From Protofrankia sp. CiT1 (GTDB lineage: Bacteria > Actinomycetota > Actinomycetes > Frankiales > Frankiaceae): a DNA stretch of 37,925 nt. The stretch is taken from the NCBI RefSeq assembly GCF_917627385.1, contig NZ_CAKJTL010000174.1:24208-62132 (forward strand), read 5' to 3'. A program made the position numbers and the translations under genes. Of this stretch, positions 19,710 to 27,526 are shown piece by piece; positions within the stretch are counted from its first letter, which is position 1, and the number at the start of each line of letters is the position of its first letter. A model generated the notes under the pieces. It was not told the DNA's origin, searched no databases, and was given only the letters and a program-made list of their open reading frames with translations.

Positions 19710-21068
19710 CTAGGTCGCGGGTGCGAGCGTGGACATCGCGTTGATCAGACGATCCAGCGCATCACCTCCCCGCGGGTCCGTGAGATTCGCCAGCAGCTTC
19801 AGGGTGAAGCGCATGAGCGTCGGTCGCGGCAGCCCGTACCGGGTTGCCGTCCGCATCACGGCCGGGTTCCCGATCAACTGGACGAACATCCGGCCAAGGG
19901 TGTAATAGCCGCCGTATCGCTGCTGGAGGACATGCGGGTATGCCTGTAAGGCCCGTTCCCGCGCCGCTCCCCCCGCGCGGGCCAGTGCCTGCACGGCTAC
20001 CTCGGCGGCGAGGCGCCCGGACTCCATGGCGTAGGCGATTCCCTCGCCGTTGAACGGGTTGATCGCACCGCCCGCGTCCCCGACGAGCATGAGGCCGTCG
20101 CGATAGTGCGGCGTGCGGTTGAAAGCCATCGGCAGCGCACCGCCGCGTACCGGGCCGGTCGCGTTCTCCTCGGTGTAGCCCCACTCCGGCGGGAGGCCGC
20201 CGAGCCAGCGCCGGAGCAGATCCTTGTAGTCGGTGTTCTGGAAGGCGCTGGTGGTGTTCAGGATCCCGAGCCCGACATTGCTCGTCCCGTCCCCAATACC
20301 GAAGATCCAGCCGTAGCCCGGAAGCAGGCGGGAGGCTCCCGGCGCGCCATCCCACAGTTCCAGATGGGATTCCAGGAAGTCGTCGTGGGTACGGGGGCTG
20401 CGATAGTACCGGCGTACGGCGACCCCGAGCGGACGGTCCTCGCGGCGGCCGATGCCGAGCGACAGGGCCATCCGCGCGCTGTTGCCGTCAGCGGCGATCA
20501 CCAGCGGAGCGCGGAACTCGACCGGTTCCCCGCCGCGGCCGGCCTTCGCGCTCACGCCGATGACCCGGCCCGTACGCTCGTCGAGGACCGGTCCGGTGAC
20601 CGCGGTCCGCTCCCGCAGCCTGGCCCCCGCGCCCTGCGCATGCCGGGCGAGCAGTTCGTCGAAGTCGCGCCGGGGACGGACGAGGCCGTAGTCCGGCCAG
20701 CTGGCGAGCTCGGGCCAGGGCAGCTCGAGCCGCGCCCGGCCGCTGATGATCCGCAGGCCGCGGTTTCGTGCCCATCCAGAGTCCGCCCGAACGCCATTCC
20801 CGCCCAAAGCGTCCCGGTCCAAGGCGTCCCCGCCCAAGGCGTCCCGGTCCGGATCAGTCCCGGTGTCGATGCCCATCTCGATCAGGCTGCGGACGGCTCG
20901 CGGCGTGAGCCCGTCACCGCAGACCTTTTCCCGCGGGAAACTCGTCTTCTCCAGGAGGACGACATCAAGCCCGGTACGGGCCAGGTGATACGCGGCCGCC
21001 GATCCGCCTGGTCCGGCGCCGACAACGATGACATCGGCATGCTCGGCCTGGACCGCTGTCATGATCAC
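19710..21068 (-). CDS. Geranylgeranyl reductase family flavoprotein, menaquinone reductase-like
   Basis: FAD enzyme of the group that hydrogenates isoprenoid chains, 452 aa. It has the N-terminal GAGPGG (17-22), CGDGLTPRA near 50, the family motif PGYGWIFGIGD and the second FAD motif LVGDAGGAINPFNGEGIAYA. In mycobacteria the related MenJ saturates one unit of the menaquinone tail and lies beside menG; the same arrangement here suggests that role, although archaeal-type lipid or other prenyl substrates cannot be excluded. The start is GTG 21068, with GGAG 6 nt upstream; ATG 21062 is the alternative. Residues of about 72-95 are an insertion (Asp-Arg-Asp-Ala-Leu-Gly-Gly repeats) encoded by 15-bp DNA repeats. 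A 24-bp operator-like palindrome lies just upstream. Confidence 0.85.
   Translation of the reverse strand: MIMTAVQAEHADVIVVGAGPGGSAAAYHLARTGLDVVLLEKTSFPREKVCGDGLTPRAVRSLIEMGIDTGTDPDRDALGGDALDRDALGGNGVRADSGWARNRGLRIISGRARLELPWPELASWPDYGLVRPRRDFDELLARHAQGAGARLRERTAVTGPVLDERTGRVIGVSAKAGRGGEPVEFRAPLVIAADGNSARMALSLGIGRREDRPLGVAVRRYYRSPRTHDDFLESHLELWDGAPGASRLLPGYGWIFGIGDGTSNVGLGILNTTSAFQNTDYKDLLRRWLGGLPPEWGYTEENATGPVRGGALPMAFNRTPHYRDGLMLVGDAGGAINPFNGEGIAYAMESGRLAAEVAVQALARAGGAARERALQAYPHVLQQRYGGYYTLGRMFVQLIGNPAVMRTATRYGLPRPTLMRFTLKLLANLTDPRGGDALDRLINAMSTLAPAT
20801..20860. repeat. 15-bp tandem repeat inside the reductase gene
   Basis: Four 15-bp units related to CGCCCAAGGCGTCCC run from 20801 to 20860; alternate units are most alike, giving a 30-bp higher-order period. 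The repeat keeps frame and adds a five-residue peptide repeat to a surface loop of the flavoprotein. Confidence 0.8.
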
Positions 21069-21114
21069 GCACCGCTCCGGATCGCCGGGGTGTTCCCACT
21101 CGCCACACTTCCGC

Positions 21115-21152
21115 CGCTCGTGAACGTTTTCACGAGCGCAACGGCGAGTCTA
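21115..21152 (-). promoter_or_regulatory. Candidate promoter -10 and operator of the reductase gene
   Basis: A perfect inverted repeat with 10-bp arms CGCTCGTGAA (21115-21124) and TTCACGAGCG (21129-21138) is separated by 4 nt. On the minus strand TAGACT (21147-21152), a good actinobacterial -10, lies just upstream, placing the predicted transcription start about 7 nt further on, at the edge of the palindrome. This geometry fits repressor control of the downstream flavoprotein gene. The rest of the 265-bp gap (21069-21333) shows nothing else. Confidence 0.5.
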
Positions 21153-21333
21153 GGCCCTGCGCCCGCGGTTGGCACAGGCGCCGGGATCGCGAACCTGCCC
21201 CGCGTCGTGCGGACCAGCGGGCGAGGGCCGGGAACCCGATGGCTGGATCAGCGTAGCCGGACGGTCAGATGGGGATGATGTGCCAGCTCACAGGCAGGAC
21301 AGAGGCGGAACAGACACAGGCCAGGACCTATCG

Positions 21334-22116
21334 TCAGTGGTCGCGGGCGCCAGCGCCGGGCGGGCGGACGGCGCGATGTAACGCCACGATGCCGCCGGTG
21401 AGATTGCGCCAGCCAACCCCCGTCCAGCCGGCTCCGGCGATACGGGTGGCCAGCGCCGGCTGGTCCGGCCAGGCGCGGATCGACTCAGCCAGGTAGACGT
21501 AGGAACCCGGGCTGCTGCTGACCGCGCGGGCGAGCCCGGGCAGCGCCCGCATCAGGTACTCCAGGTAGACCGTGCGCCACGGCGCCCAGGTGGGCCGGCT
21601 GAACTCGCAGACCACCAGGCGCCCGCCCGGCCGGGTCACCCGCGCCAGCTCCGCGAGGCAGGCATCCACATCGACGACATTGCGCAGGCCGAACGAGATC
21701 GTCACCCGGTCGAAGGACGCGTCCGGGAACGGCAGCGCGAGCCCGTCCCCGGCGACCAGCGTGACAGCGCCGCCGCCGGCGCCGACGGCCGTGCCGGGCC
21801 GGCGCTGGAGGCGTTGGCGGCCGACCCGCAACATGCCCAGGGAGAAATCACAGGCCACGACCATGGCTCCGCGGGAGGCGAAGGCCTGGGCGGACGTGGC
21901 GGTGCCAGCCGCGAGGTCCAGCACCCGCAGTCCCGGACGCAGGTCGAGCGCGTCGGCGGTCGCCATGCGCCAGCCGCTGTCCCGGCCCGCGGACAACACC
22001 GTGTTGGTGATGTCGTAACGGCGCGCGACACCGTCGAACATCGCCGCGACCTCGTCCGGCCGCTTCTCCAGCCCAGGCCGACCGGCCGCTGTGCCCGCTC
22101 TCGGACGAGAGCTCAT
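21334..22116 (-). CDS. menG: Demethylmenaquinone C-methyltransferase
   Basis: SAM-dependent UbiE/MenG enzyme, 260 aa, performing the last methylation of menaquinone synthesis. Family features: [20 protein letters not shown] motif [11 protein letters not shown], then [18 protein letters not shown] and [20 protein letters not shown] 22116 overlaps the stop of the upstream deaminase gene by 4 bp, so the two are co-translated. Written ubiE in many annotations; no ubiquinone genes are seen here, so the menaquinone name is preferred. Confidence 0.93.
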   Translation of the reverse strand: MSSRPRAGTAAGRPGLEKRPDEVAAMFDGVARRYDITNTVLSAGRDSGWRMATADALDLRPGLRVLDLAAGTATSAQAFASRGAMVVACDFSLGMLRVGRQRLQRRPGTAVGAGGGAVTLVAGDGLALPFPDASFDRVTISFGLRNVVDVDACLAELARVTRPGGRLVVCEFSRPTWAPWRTVYLEYLMRALPGLARAVSSSPGSYVYLAESIRAWPDQPALATRIAGAGWTGVGWRNLTGGIVALHRAVRPPGAGARDH

Positions 22117-23228
22117 CGCGACACCGTCCCGGCGCCGGTCCCACCGGCCGTCCCGGCGCCGGACGCGGCCGGGCGGCCAGCCGTGGCTATGCCCGCGGCC
22201 AGCTGATCAGCTTCAGCCACCGTAGCCAGCGCGGCCTGGACCGCCTCCCAGTCGGTGACGGCACCGATCGCCGCCAGCCGTTCCCGCGTCGCCGGGTCGC
22301 ACAGCGCCCCGGCGACCCCTGCCTCGTAAAGGTCACGGGCGCGGGCGCCCAACGCGGCGGCGACCGCGTGCTCTCGGCCGAGGCTGGTGGCGAACATGGC
22401 CGGGTCATCGGTCGCCAGCGAGCAGCGGACACCGGCGGCCAGGAGCGTGGGCAGGGGATGCGCGGCAAGTTCGGCCACCGACCGCGTCCGCAGGTTGGAC
22501 ACCGGGCAGACGTCCAGGACGATGCCCCGGCCAGCGAGCTCGGCCATGAGACCAGGATCGTCCACCGCTCGGATGCCGTGGCGGATGCGGCGGGCGCCCA
22601 GGGCCTCGACAGCGCCTCTGACCGATTCCGGCCCGCTGGTCTCACCCGCGTGTGGGACAGCCGCGAGCCCACCGTCGGCGGCGATGGCGAACGCCCGCGC
22701 ATACGGCTCGGGCGGATGACCGGCCTCCGGCCCGCCAAGGCCCAGCCCGACGATCCCCCGGTCACGGAACCGGACCGCCTGGCGCGCTATCTCACAGGCC
22801 GCATCCGGCGGCAGGATGCGGTCGACGTCCGGGGTCAGGCGCATGTCCACGCCGAACCGTTCACGGGCCTCGGCCACCCCGTCGGCGTAGCCGTTGAAGA
22901 TCTCCTCCCAGGAGATCCCGCGCTGGACCCGGAACCATGGCGAGAAGATCCCCTCGATGTACACCGCGCCGTGCGCGGAAGCCTCGGCCGCATAGTCGAC
23001 GACGACCTGGCGGAAGTCCTCGGCGGTGCGCATCACGTGCGTGGTGAGGATCCAGATCTCGATAAAATGATCGAAGTCCCGGAACCGGTAGAGCTCGGTG
23101 AGCTCCTCAACCGTGGTTGCCGGCAGCGGCTCGCCGTTGCGCCGCGCCATCTCCAACAAGGTCGCCGGGCGGACGGTGCCCTCCAGGTGGACGTGCAATT
23201 CGATCTTCGGTCCGGTAGGCACGGTCAC
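22113..23228 (-). CDS. Adenosine deaminase family protein, probable aminodeoxyfutalosine deaminase
   Basis: Zinc-dependent amidohydrolase, 371 aa. Metal and catalytic residues are in place: HVH (12-14), HAGE (193-196), His 217, and Asp 274-275 in SLATDDP. By fold it could deaminate adenosine. Context argues otherwise: it overlaps menG by 4 bp, and mqnC of the futalosine pathway is in the same window; in Streptomyces and Acidothermus an enzyme of this family converts aminodeoxyfutalosine to futalosine. I therefore infer that role at moderate confidence. The start is GTG 23228 (a second GTG follows two codons later); there is no ribosome binding site, and TAGCCT lies 6 nt upstream, which fits a leaderless transcript. 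Confidence 0.75.
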   Translation of the reverse strand: MTVPTGPKIELHVHLEGTVRPATLLEMARRNGEPLPATTVEELTELYRFRDFDHFIEIWILTTHVMRTAEDFRQVVVDYAAEASAHGAVYIEGIFSPWFRVQRGISWEEIFNGYADGVAEARERFGVDMRLTPDVDRILPPDAACEIARQAVRFRDRGIVGLGLGGPEAGHPPEPYARAFAIAADGGLAAVPHAGETSGPESVRGAVEALGARRIRHGIRAVDDPGLMAELAGRGIVLDVCPVSNLRTRSVAELAAHPLPTLLAAGVRCSLATDDPAMFATSLGREHAVAAALGARARDLYEAGVAGALCDPATRERLAAIGAVTDWEAVQAALATVAEADQLAAGIATAGRPAASGAGTAGGTGAGTVSR

Positions 23229-23234
23229 CCGGCC

Positions 23235-23240
23235 AGGCTA
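23235..23240 (-). promoter_or_regulatory. Candidate -10 for a leaderless deaminase-menG transcript
   Basis: TAGCCT on the minus strand ends 6 nt before GTG 23228, so a start site at the usual distance would fall on the G of the start codon. The absence of a ribosome binding site supports leaderless translation, which is common in actinobacteria. No convincing -35 is seen. Confidence 0.35.
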
Positions 23241-23317
23241 GCCTGAGCGCCCGTACGCGCAGATGGCTTCTTCCTGAAGCTGCGTGCGCACGAGAGTGCC
23301 GCGCTCCGAGCGCACTG

Positions 23318-23351
23318 CGGGACCCGCGGCCGGCAGCCGGCCGGGGTCCCG
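23318..23351 (-). terminator. GC-rich hairpin terminator downstream of the ureohydrolase gene
   Basis: Positions 23318-23333 pair with 23337-23351 as a 15-bp stem with one bulged G (23326) and a 3-nt loop. It starts 34 bp after the stop of the ureohydrolase gene, with no T-run, resembling the I-shaped terminators reported for actinobacteria. It would insulate the deaminase-menG unit. Confidence 0.6.
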
Positions 23352-23384
23352 TCCGATCACGCCGTCAACCAGCTCGGTGAAGCA

Positions 23385-24596
23385 CTACCGGTTGTGTGGG
23401 TCGATGGTCGTGTTCAGCGGATCTGGATGATGATCGCTGGCGGCATCGGGGTAGGGCCCCCAGGCGTGGCGGCTGGCGGTGGCTGGCTTGCGGCCGAGCT
23501 TGCCGCTGCGGATCTGGGTGGCGAGGCTGTCGAGGATCACCCGGCTGGACAGCAGCGCGGTCTGTTCGGCCCAGTCATAGGGCGGGGAGCACTCGACGAC
23601 CTCGATGCCCGCCAGCCCGGGTTCGGAGATCATCCGGACGAGGCTGAGGGCCTCGCGGGGCAGCAGACCGCCCGGTTCGGGCCAGCCGGTGCCGGGGACG
23701 AAACCGGCGTCGATCACGTCGATGTCGAAGGACAGGTACACCGCGGTGGCGTCCTTCCACGCCGTCTCCAGGGCGACTTCGGCGATCTTCTCGACACCGA
23801 CCCGTTCCACGTCGCCGACGGTGATGACGGTCGTGCCGCGTTCGCGGCCGACCTTGACACCGGCCCGGGGCGCCTGCCAGCCTCCGATACCGATCTGGAC
23901 CAGGTTCGTGGCCGGCGCATTGCGGATGTTGGTCGCGTGGAACCACGGCGTGGTGTGCATCCGCTCGTCGAGGTCGCTCTCCTGGGTGTCGACGTGCCGG
24001 TCGAAGTGGATGATCCCGATGTTGCCGTCCAGATACGGTGCCATCCCGCGGATGGTCGGGAAACCGATCGAGTGGTCCCCGCCCAGGACGACCGGCACCA
24101 CGCCCCGCCGCACGACGTGGGCCATCGCCTGGCTGATCTGGTCGAAGGACTTCTCCAGGTTCCCGGGAATGGTGAACACGTCCCCGATGTCGACCAGATT
24201 GAGCTGTTCGCGCAGGTCGACGCCGAGTTCATAGGAGTAGGTGCCGAACAGGTTGGTCGAGCGCCGGATACCCTGCGGGCCGAAGCGCGTGCCTGGCCGG
24301 TAGGTCGTCCCGGCGTCCAGTGGGACCCCGAAGATCGCTACCTCGGCGTCGCCGACATCGTGCACATCCTCGATATAAGGGCATTTCAGGAAGGTGCCCC
24401 GTTCGCCCGCGAAGTGCGGTGCCTCCCCGCGGGCGAAGGTCGGGATCGTACGATCGGTGATCGTCGGCGCGCCCGCCAGGCCATGGGCGAGCCGGCGTTG
24501 GACCTCCTCCTCGGCCCGCCGGGTCGGCAGTTGTGCCTCGGCCCGTTGCGCCCAGCTTCCTTCAGCGTTGACCCGACTACTGTCAGATGTCGACAT
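23385..24596 (-). CDS. Ureohydrolase (agmatinase/arginase family), guanidine hydrolase-like
   Basis: Binuclear metal hydrolase, 403 aa, longer than typical agmatinases (about 300-320). Metal-site motifs: GGDHS (His 175), FDRHVD (Asp 199, His 201, Asp 203) and SFDIDVID (Asp 291, Asp 293). The usual Ala of DAHxD is Arg 200. The roughly 80-residue N-terminal extension with PTFARG and ERGTFLKCPY, together with HFDRHVDTQ and TTPWFHATN, resembles, from memory, the Ni-dependent guanidine hydrolases (cyanobacterial Sll1077 type) rather than agmatinases. No nickel chaperones or guanidine riboswitch are seen nearby, so the substrate is open. ATG 24596 has GGGAAGG 5 nt upstream. A His-rich stretch near the C-terminus may bind metal. 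Confidence 0.8.
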   Translation of the reverse strand: MSTSDSSRVNAEGSWAQRAEAQLPTRRAEEEVQRRLAHGLAGAPTITDRTIPTFARGEAPHFAGERGTFLKCPYIEDVHDVGDAEVAIFGVPLDAGTTYRPGTRFGPQGIRRSTNLFGTYSYELGVDLREQLNLVDIGDVFTIPGNLEKSFDQISQAMAHVVRRGVVPVVLGGDHSIGFPTIRGMAPYLDGNIGIIHFDRHVDTQESDLDERMHTTPWFHATNIRNAPATNLVQIGIGGWQAPRAGVKVGRERGTTVITVGDVERVGVEKIAEVALETAWKDATAVYLSFDIDVIDAGFVPGTGWPEPGGLLPREALSLVRMISEPGLAGIEVVECSPPYDWAEQTALLSSRVILDSLATQIRSGKLGRKPATASRHAWGPYPDAASDHHPDPLNTTIDPHNR

Positions 24597-24802
24597 GCTG
24601 TCCTTCCCGGAAGGCACATCCGCCCGCTCACCGGCGACGCCTTCCCGGTGATGGCCAGACGCGACGTCACCCCATGAACGGGGTCAAGCCTGACAGACAA
24701 TCCACAGGTCGTCGATTCGCCGATCGCCCCTCCGGCTTCGACCGCTACGTCGAGGTGCGTGCCCTGGCCCCGCGACGCCGCGTCCCCTGTTGCCGGTCGT
24801 TC

Positions 24803-26434
24803 TTAAGGTTGGATCGACAGCGAGTGCCGGAAGAAGTTCGACGGGTCCCACTTCCGCTTGGCCCGTTGGAGCCTGGCGTAGTTGCCCTTGTAGTAAAGCG
24901 TTTGCCAGGGCACTCCCGAAGTGTTGAACGTCGGGTCGGCCATGTCCGCGTCGGCGTAGTTGATGTAACATCCGTCAGCTTGTCCGTCAAGTTCCGGGGC
25001 ACCGCCGGTAGCGGCAAAAAAATCCGCGTACAGGCCGCGGAGCCAGGCAAGGTTGACCGCGTCCTGGCCCGGGTCGTCCCAAAGGTTCTGGAACAGCATC
25101 TTGAAGGCGGAGCTGCGTTGAGCGCTGGCGGTGGCGTCCGGCGCGACATCGTTGATCCGTCCCCCGTACGAGAAAAGGAACACCATCGCCCGGGGGTTGG
25201 TATAAGCCGGATCGGTCAGGCGGGTGTACAGCGCCGCCACCTGCTGGTCGGTGAAGTTCCTCCGGATCAGGGCGGACTTGTGGGCGGCCCGCAGCGTTGG
25301 GTCGTTAACCGTGACGTTGCTGGTTCCGATCAAGCGGGTCGCCCGCATCCAGGGCAGCCGCCGGGCGGTCGCGAACTGCGGCATCGCCGGCTGCGGGTAC
25401 AGCTGGACGCCCACACCGTCGTTGAGCGCGGCCACATAGTCCGTCAGGAGCTGATCGGCGTTCGATACGGTGGCGTCCACCTGGGTGATCACGCCGATGC
25501 CGCCAGCCGCTCTGACGCCCACGTTGACGATGCTTGACAAGTAATGGTATGGCGAGTCCGGCGAGCTGTTGGCCTCGTGCCAAGCTCCGTAATTCTTCAT
25601 CAGCCGGCTGAACTTCGCCTGGTCGAGATCGGCCCAGCGGATGGCGACGGCGTTGAACAGCACCTCCGACGGAGGCGACATCAGCTGGGCCGCGGGCGAA
25701 GACCCGGTGGCGTCCGGAGAACGGAACCAGTACTTGGTGACCAGGCCGAAGTTGCCACCCCCACCGCCGGTATGAGCCCACCACAGCTCCCGGTTCGGAT
25801 CGGTGGGCTCCCGGGTCGCCCGCACGATCCGGACCCGCCCGCCGGCGTCCACAGTCACCACCTCGACGGCATAGAGGTGGTCGACCACCAGTCGATGCTG
25901 CCGGGACAGCAGGCCATATCCCCCGCCCGCGACATGGCCGCCCGCGCCGACGCTGTAGCAGACCCCAGCGGGAAGGGCGACTCCCCAGCCCTTGTACAGC
26001 TTCTCGTAGATATTGATCAGACGAGCGCCAGGCTGGATGGCAAACGCACCCAGCTCGGGGTCGTAGTCCACGGAGTTCAGATCGGAGAAATCCAGGATGA
26101 CCTGGACGTCGGGATTGCAGGCAAGGTCCGTGAAACAGTGACCGCCGCTACGCACCGAGACCCGTTTTCCGGCCGTGGCTGCCGCGCGTAACGCGGAGAC
26201 CGCATCCTCCGTGGAATGGATCATTCGAACATATTCGGGTCTGGCCACAAAACGCTGGTTGTTCCCGGTCGTCAGCAACGCATAACGCGGATCGGCCGGT
26301 CCGATCGTCGGGCCGGTGGCTGGGTCCACATGGGCGGCAGCGGGGGCGGCCCCCGCAAGCACAGCGGCGCCACCGGCTCCTGCGGTACCGCTCAGCAGGA
26401 CTCGTCTGTTGATTCGATGGCCTGGCGATTGCAC
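24803..26434 (-). CDS. Tat-exported FAD-linked oxidase, berberine bridge enzyme family
   Basis: FAD-dependent oxidase of 543 aa. A twin-arginine signal (NRRVLLSG, then a hydrophobic stretch and AAPAAAH) predicts export. The PCMH-type FAD domain has RSGGHC, where His 99 is the usual 8-alpha FAD link, and PAGVCYSVG, where Cys 159 gives the second, 6-S-cysteinyl link, so bicovalent FAD is predicted. The C-terminal BBE domain has CYINYAD and KWDPSNFF. Family members oxidise alkaloids, sugars or late polyketides; the substrate is unknown. I chose GTG 26434 because GAGAGGG lies 8 nt upstream and it places the Tat motif near the N-terminus; ATG 26455 is possible. A MITE separates it from the SDR-P450 pair. 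Confidence 0.85.
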   Translation of the reverse strand: MQSPGHRINRRVLLSGTAGAGGAAVLAGAAPAAAHVDPATGPTIGPADPRYALLTTGNNQRFVARPEYVRMIHSTEDAVSALRAAATAGKRVSVRSGGHCFTDLACNPDVQVILDFSDLNSVDYDPELGAFAIQPGARLINIYEKLYKGWGVALPAGVCYSVGAGGHVAGGGYGLLSRQHRLVVDHLYAVEVVTVDAGGRVRIVRATREPTDPNRELWWAHTGGGGGNFGLVTKYWFRSPDATGSSPAAQLMSPPSEVLFNAVAIRWADLDQAKFSRLMKNYGAWHEANSSPDSPYHYLSSIVNVGVRAAGGIGVITQVDATVSNADQLLTDYVAALNDGVGVQLYPQPAMPQFATARRLPWMRATRLIGTSNVTVNDPTLRAAHKSALIRRNFTDQQVAALYTRLTDPAYTNPRAMVFLFSYGGRINDVAPDATASAQRSSAFKMLFQNLWDDPGQDAVNLAWLRGLYADFFAATGGAPELDGQADGCYINYADADMADPTFNTSGVPWQTLYYKGNYARLQRAKRKWDPSNFFRHSLSIQP

Positions 26435-26517
26435 GATCAATACCCTCTCGATCATCGGATTGTGGAGGAGCGCGCGCAAGAGCGCCCGGCAACGGAGGCA
26501 TGGATCAAGAAACACGC

Positions 26518-26685
26518 CTAGGGCGTGTCTGATGGATCTTCGATCGTGCGGATCAATGCCCAGAAGGCATCCTGCGGCGTTGTCGTCGGTCCGGATAGAA
26601 CACCGCTATCCGGGCCTCCTCCGCCTTGCAGGCCACTTTCTGGATCATCGCCCACATCGACCAACATCCATCAGACACGCCCTAG
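26518..26685. mobile_element. Intact foldback MITE with 20-bp terminal inverted repeats
   Basis: The ends 26518-26537 and 26666-26685 are perfect 20-bp inverted repeats beginning CTAGGGCGTGTCTGATG. The 162-bp interior (26521-26682) is flanked by TA dinucleotides, suggesting TA target duplication as for IS630/Tc1-type and some IS5-type elements. The match continues imperfectly inward, and CCGGATAG/CTATCCGG (26591-26598, 26606-26613) lies at the exact centre, so the whole element can fold into one hairpin. No open reading frame: it would need a transposase in trans. A diverged end of the same family is at 8191-8238. Confidence 0.85.
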
Positions 26686-26733
26686 AAGCGGCACACGCAC
26701 CAGGGACGCGCGCCGCTGTATCCGTGTGGTGGA

Positions 26734-27492
26734 TCAGGCTGATCCGTTGCCGAGGCCGGAGCCACCGCTGACGTCGAGAATCTGCCCGGTGATCCATCGG
26801 GCTTCCTCCGAGGCCACGAACGCCACCAGGCCGACCACGTCAGCAGGCGTGGCGATGCGGCCGAACGCCGCGTAGCGCTCGACCCTGGCCCGCATCTCGG
26901 GGATGGCCAGCCACGGGTTGAAGTCGGTCTCGACGATGCCGGGCGCGACCGCGTTCACCGTGATGCCGCGGGGAGCGAGCGCCTCGGCCAGCGTCAGGGT
27001 CAACGTGTTGATCGCGCCCTTGGACGCGGAGTAGGCGGCCACGAGGGGCATCGCGATCCGGGCGGTGGCGCTGGACAGGTTGATGATCCGCCCGCTGTCG
27101 CGCAGCCGGCCGAGGCCCTGCTGGATGATAAAAAACGGAGCCTTGACATTGACGGCGAAAAGCCGGTCGAAATCGATTTCCCGCACCTGCTCAATCGGTG
27201 CCGTCAGGCCGACACCGGCATTGTTGACCAGAATGTCGAGCCCGTCGGCGTACTTGTCGAACTCGGCCCACAACGCAACCGCGTCGTCCGGCACGCCCAG
27301 CTCCGTCCGAAAGCTGAAGGCCTCGCCCCCCGCCTTCTCGATCGCCGTCACGACGTCCTTCGCGGCTGTCCCGTTGTTGGCGTAGTGCACGCCCACCCGC
27401 GCTCCGTCAGCGGCGAGCCGTTCGGCGACAGCACGTCCGATGCCTCTGCTCGCACCGGTGACCAGGGCGGTTTTTCCCGACAATATGCCCAT
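26734..27492 (-). CDS. Short-chain dehydrogenase/reductase
   Basis: NAD(P)-dependent oxidoreductase of the classical SDR family, 252 aa. It has TGASRGIG (12-19), NNAG (90-93) and the catalytic Ser 140/141, Tyr 154 and Lys 158 (YSASK), then the VNAVAPGIVETD motif. A C-terminal ITGQILDVSGG resembles FabG-like enzymes. ATG 27492 with AAAGGA 11 nt upstream; the gene follows the P450 stop by 34 bp and is likely its operon partner, so it may oxidise or reduce the P450 product. The substrate is not predictable. Confidence 0.88.
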   Translation of the reverse strand: MGILSGKTALVTGASRGIGRAVAERLAADGARVGVHYANNGTAAKDVVTAIEKAGGEAFSFRTELGVPDDAVALWAEFDKYADGLDILVNNAGVGLTAPIEQVREIDFDRLFAVNVKAPFFIIQQGLGRLRDSGRIINLSSATARIAMPLVAAYSASKGAINTLTLTLAEALAPRGITVNAVAPGIVETDFNPWLAIPEMRARVERYAAFGRIATPADVVGLVAFVASEEARWITGQILDVSGGSGLGNGSA

Positions 27493-27526
27493 GCTCGGCA
27501 CTGTCCTTTCGCTGTGCGTGTCGATG

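Noticed and set aside
24601-24802. Guanidine riboswitch upstream of the ureohydrolase gene
   Set aside because: I compared the leader with what I know of the guanidine-I, -II and -III motifs and saw no match; only a short CCTTC/GAAGG hairpin at the ribosome binding site and a weak ACCCC/GGGGT hairpin were found.
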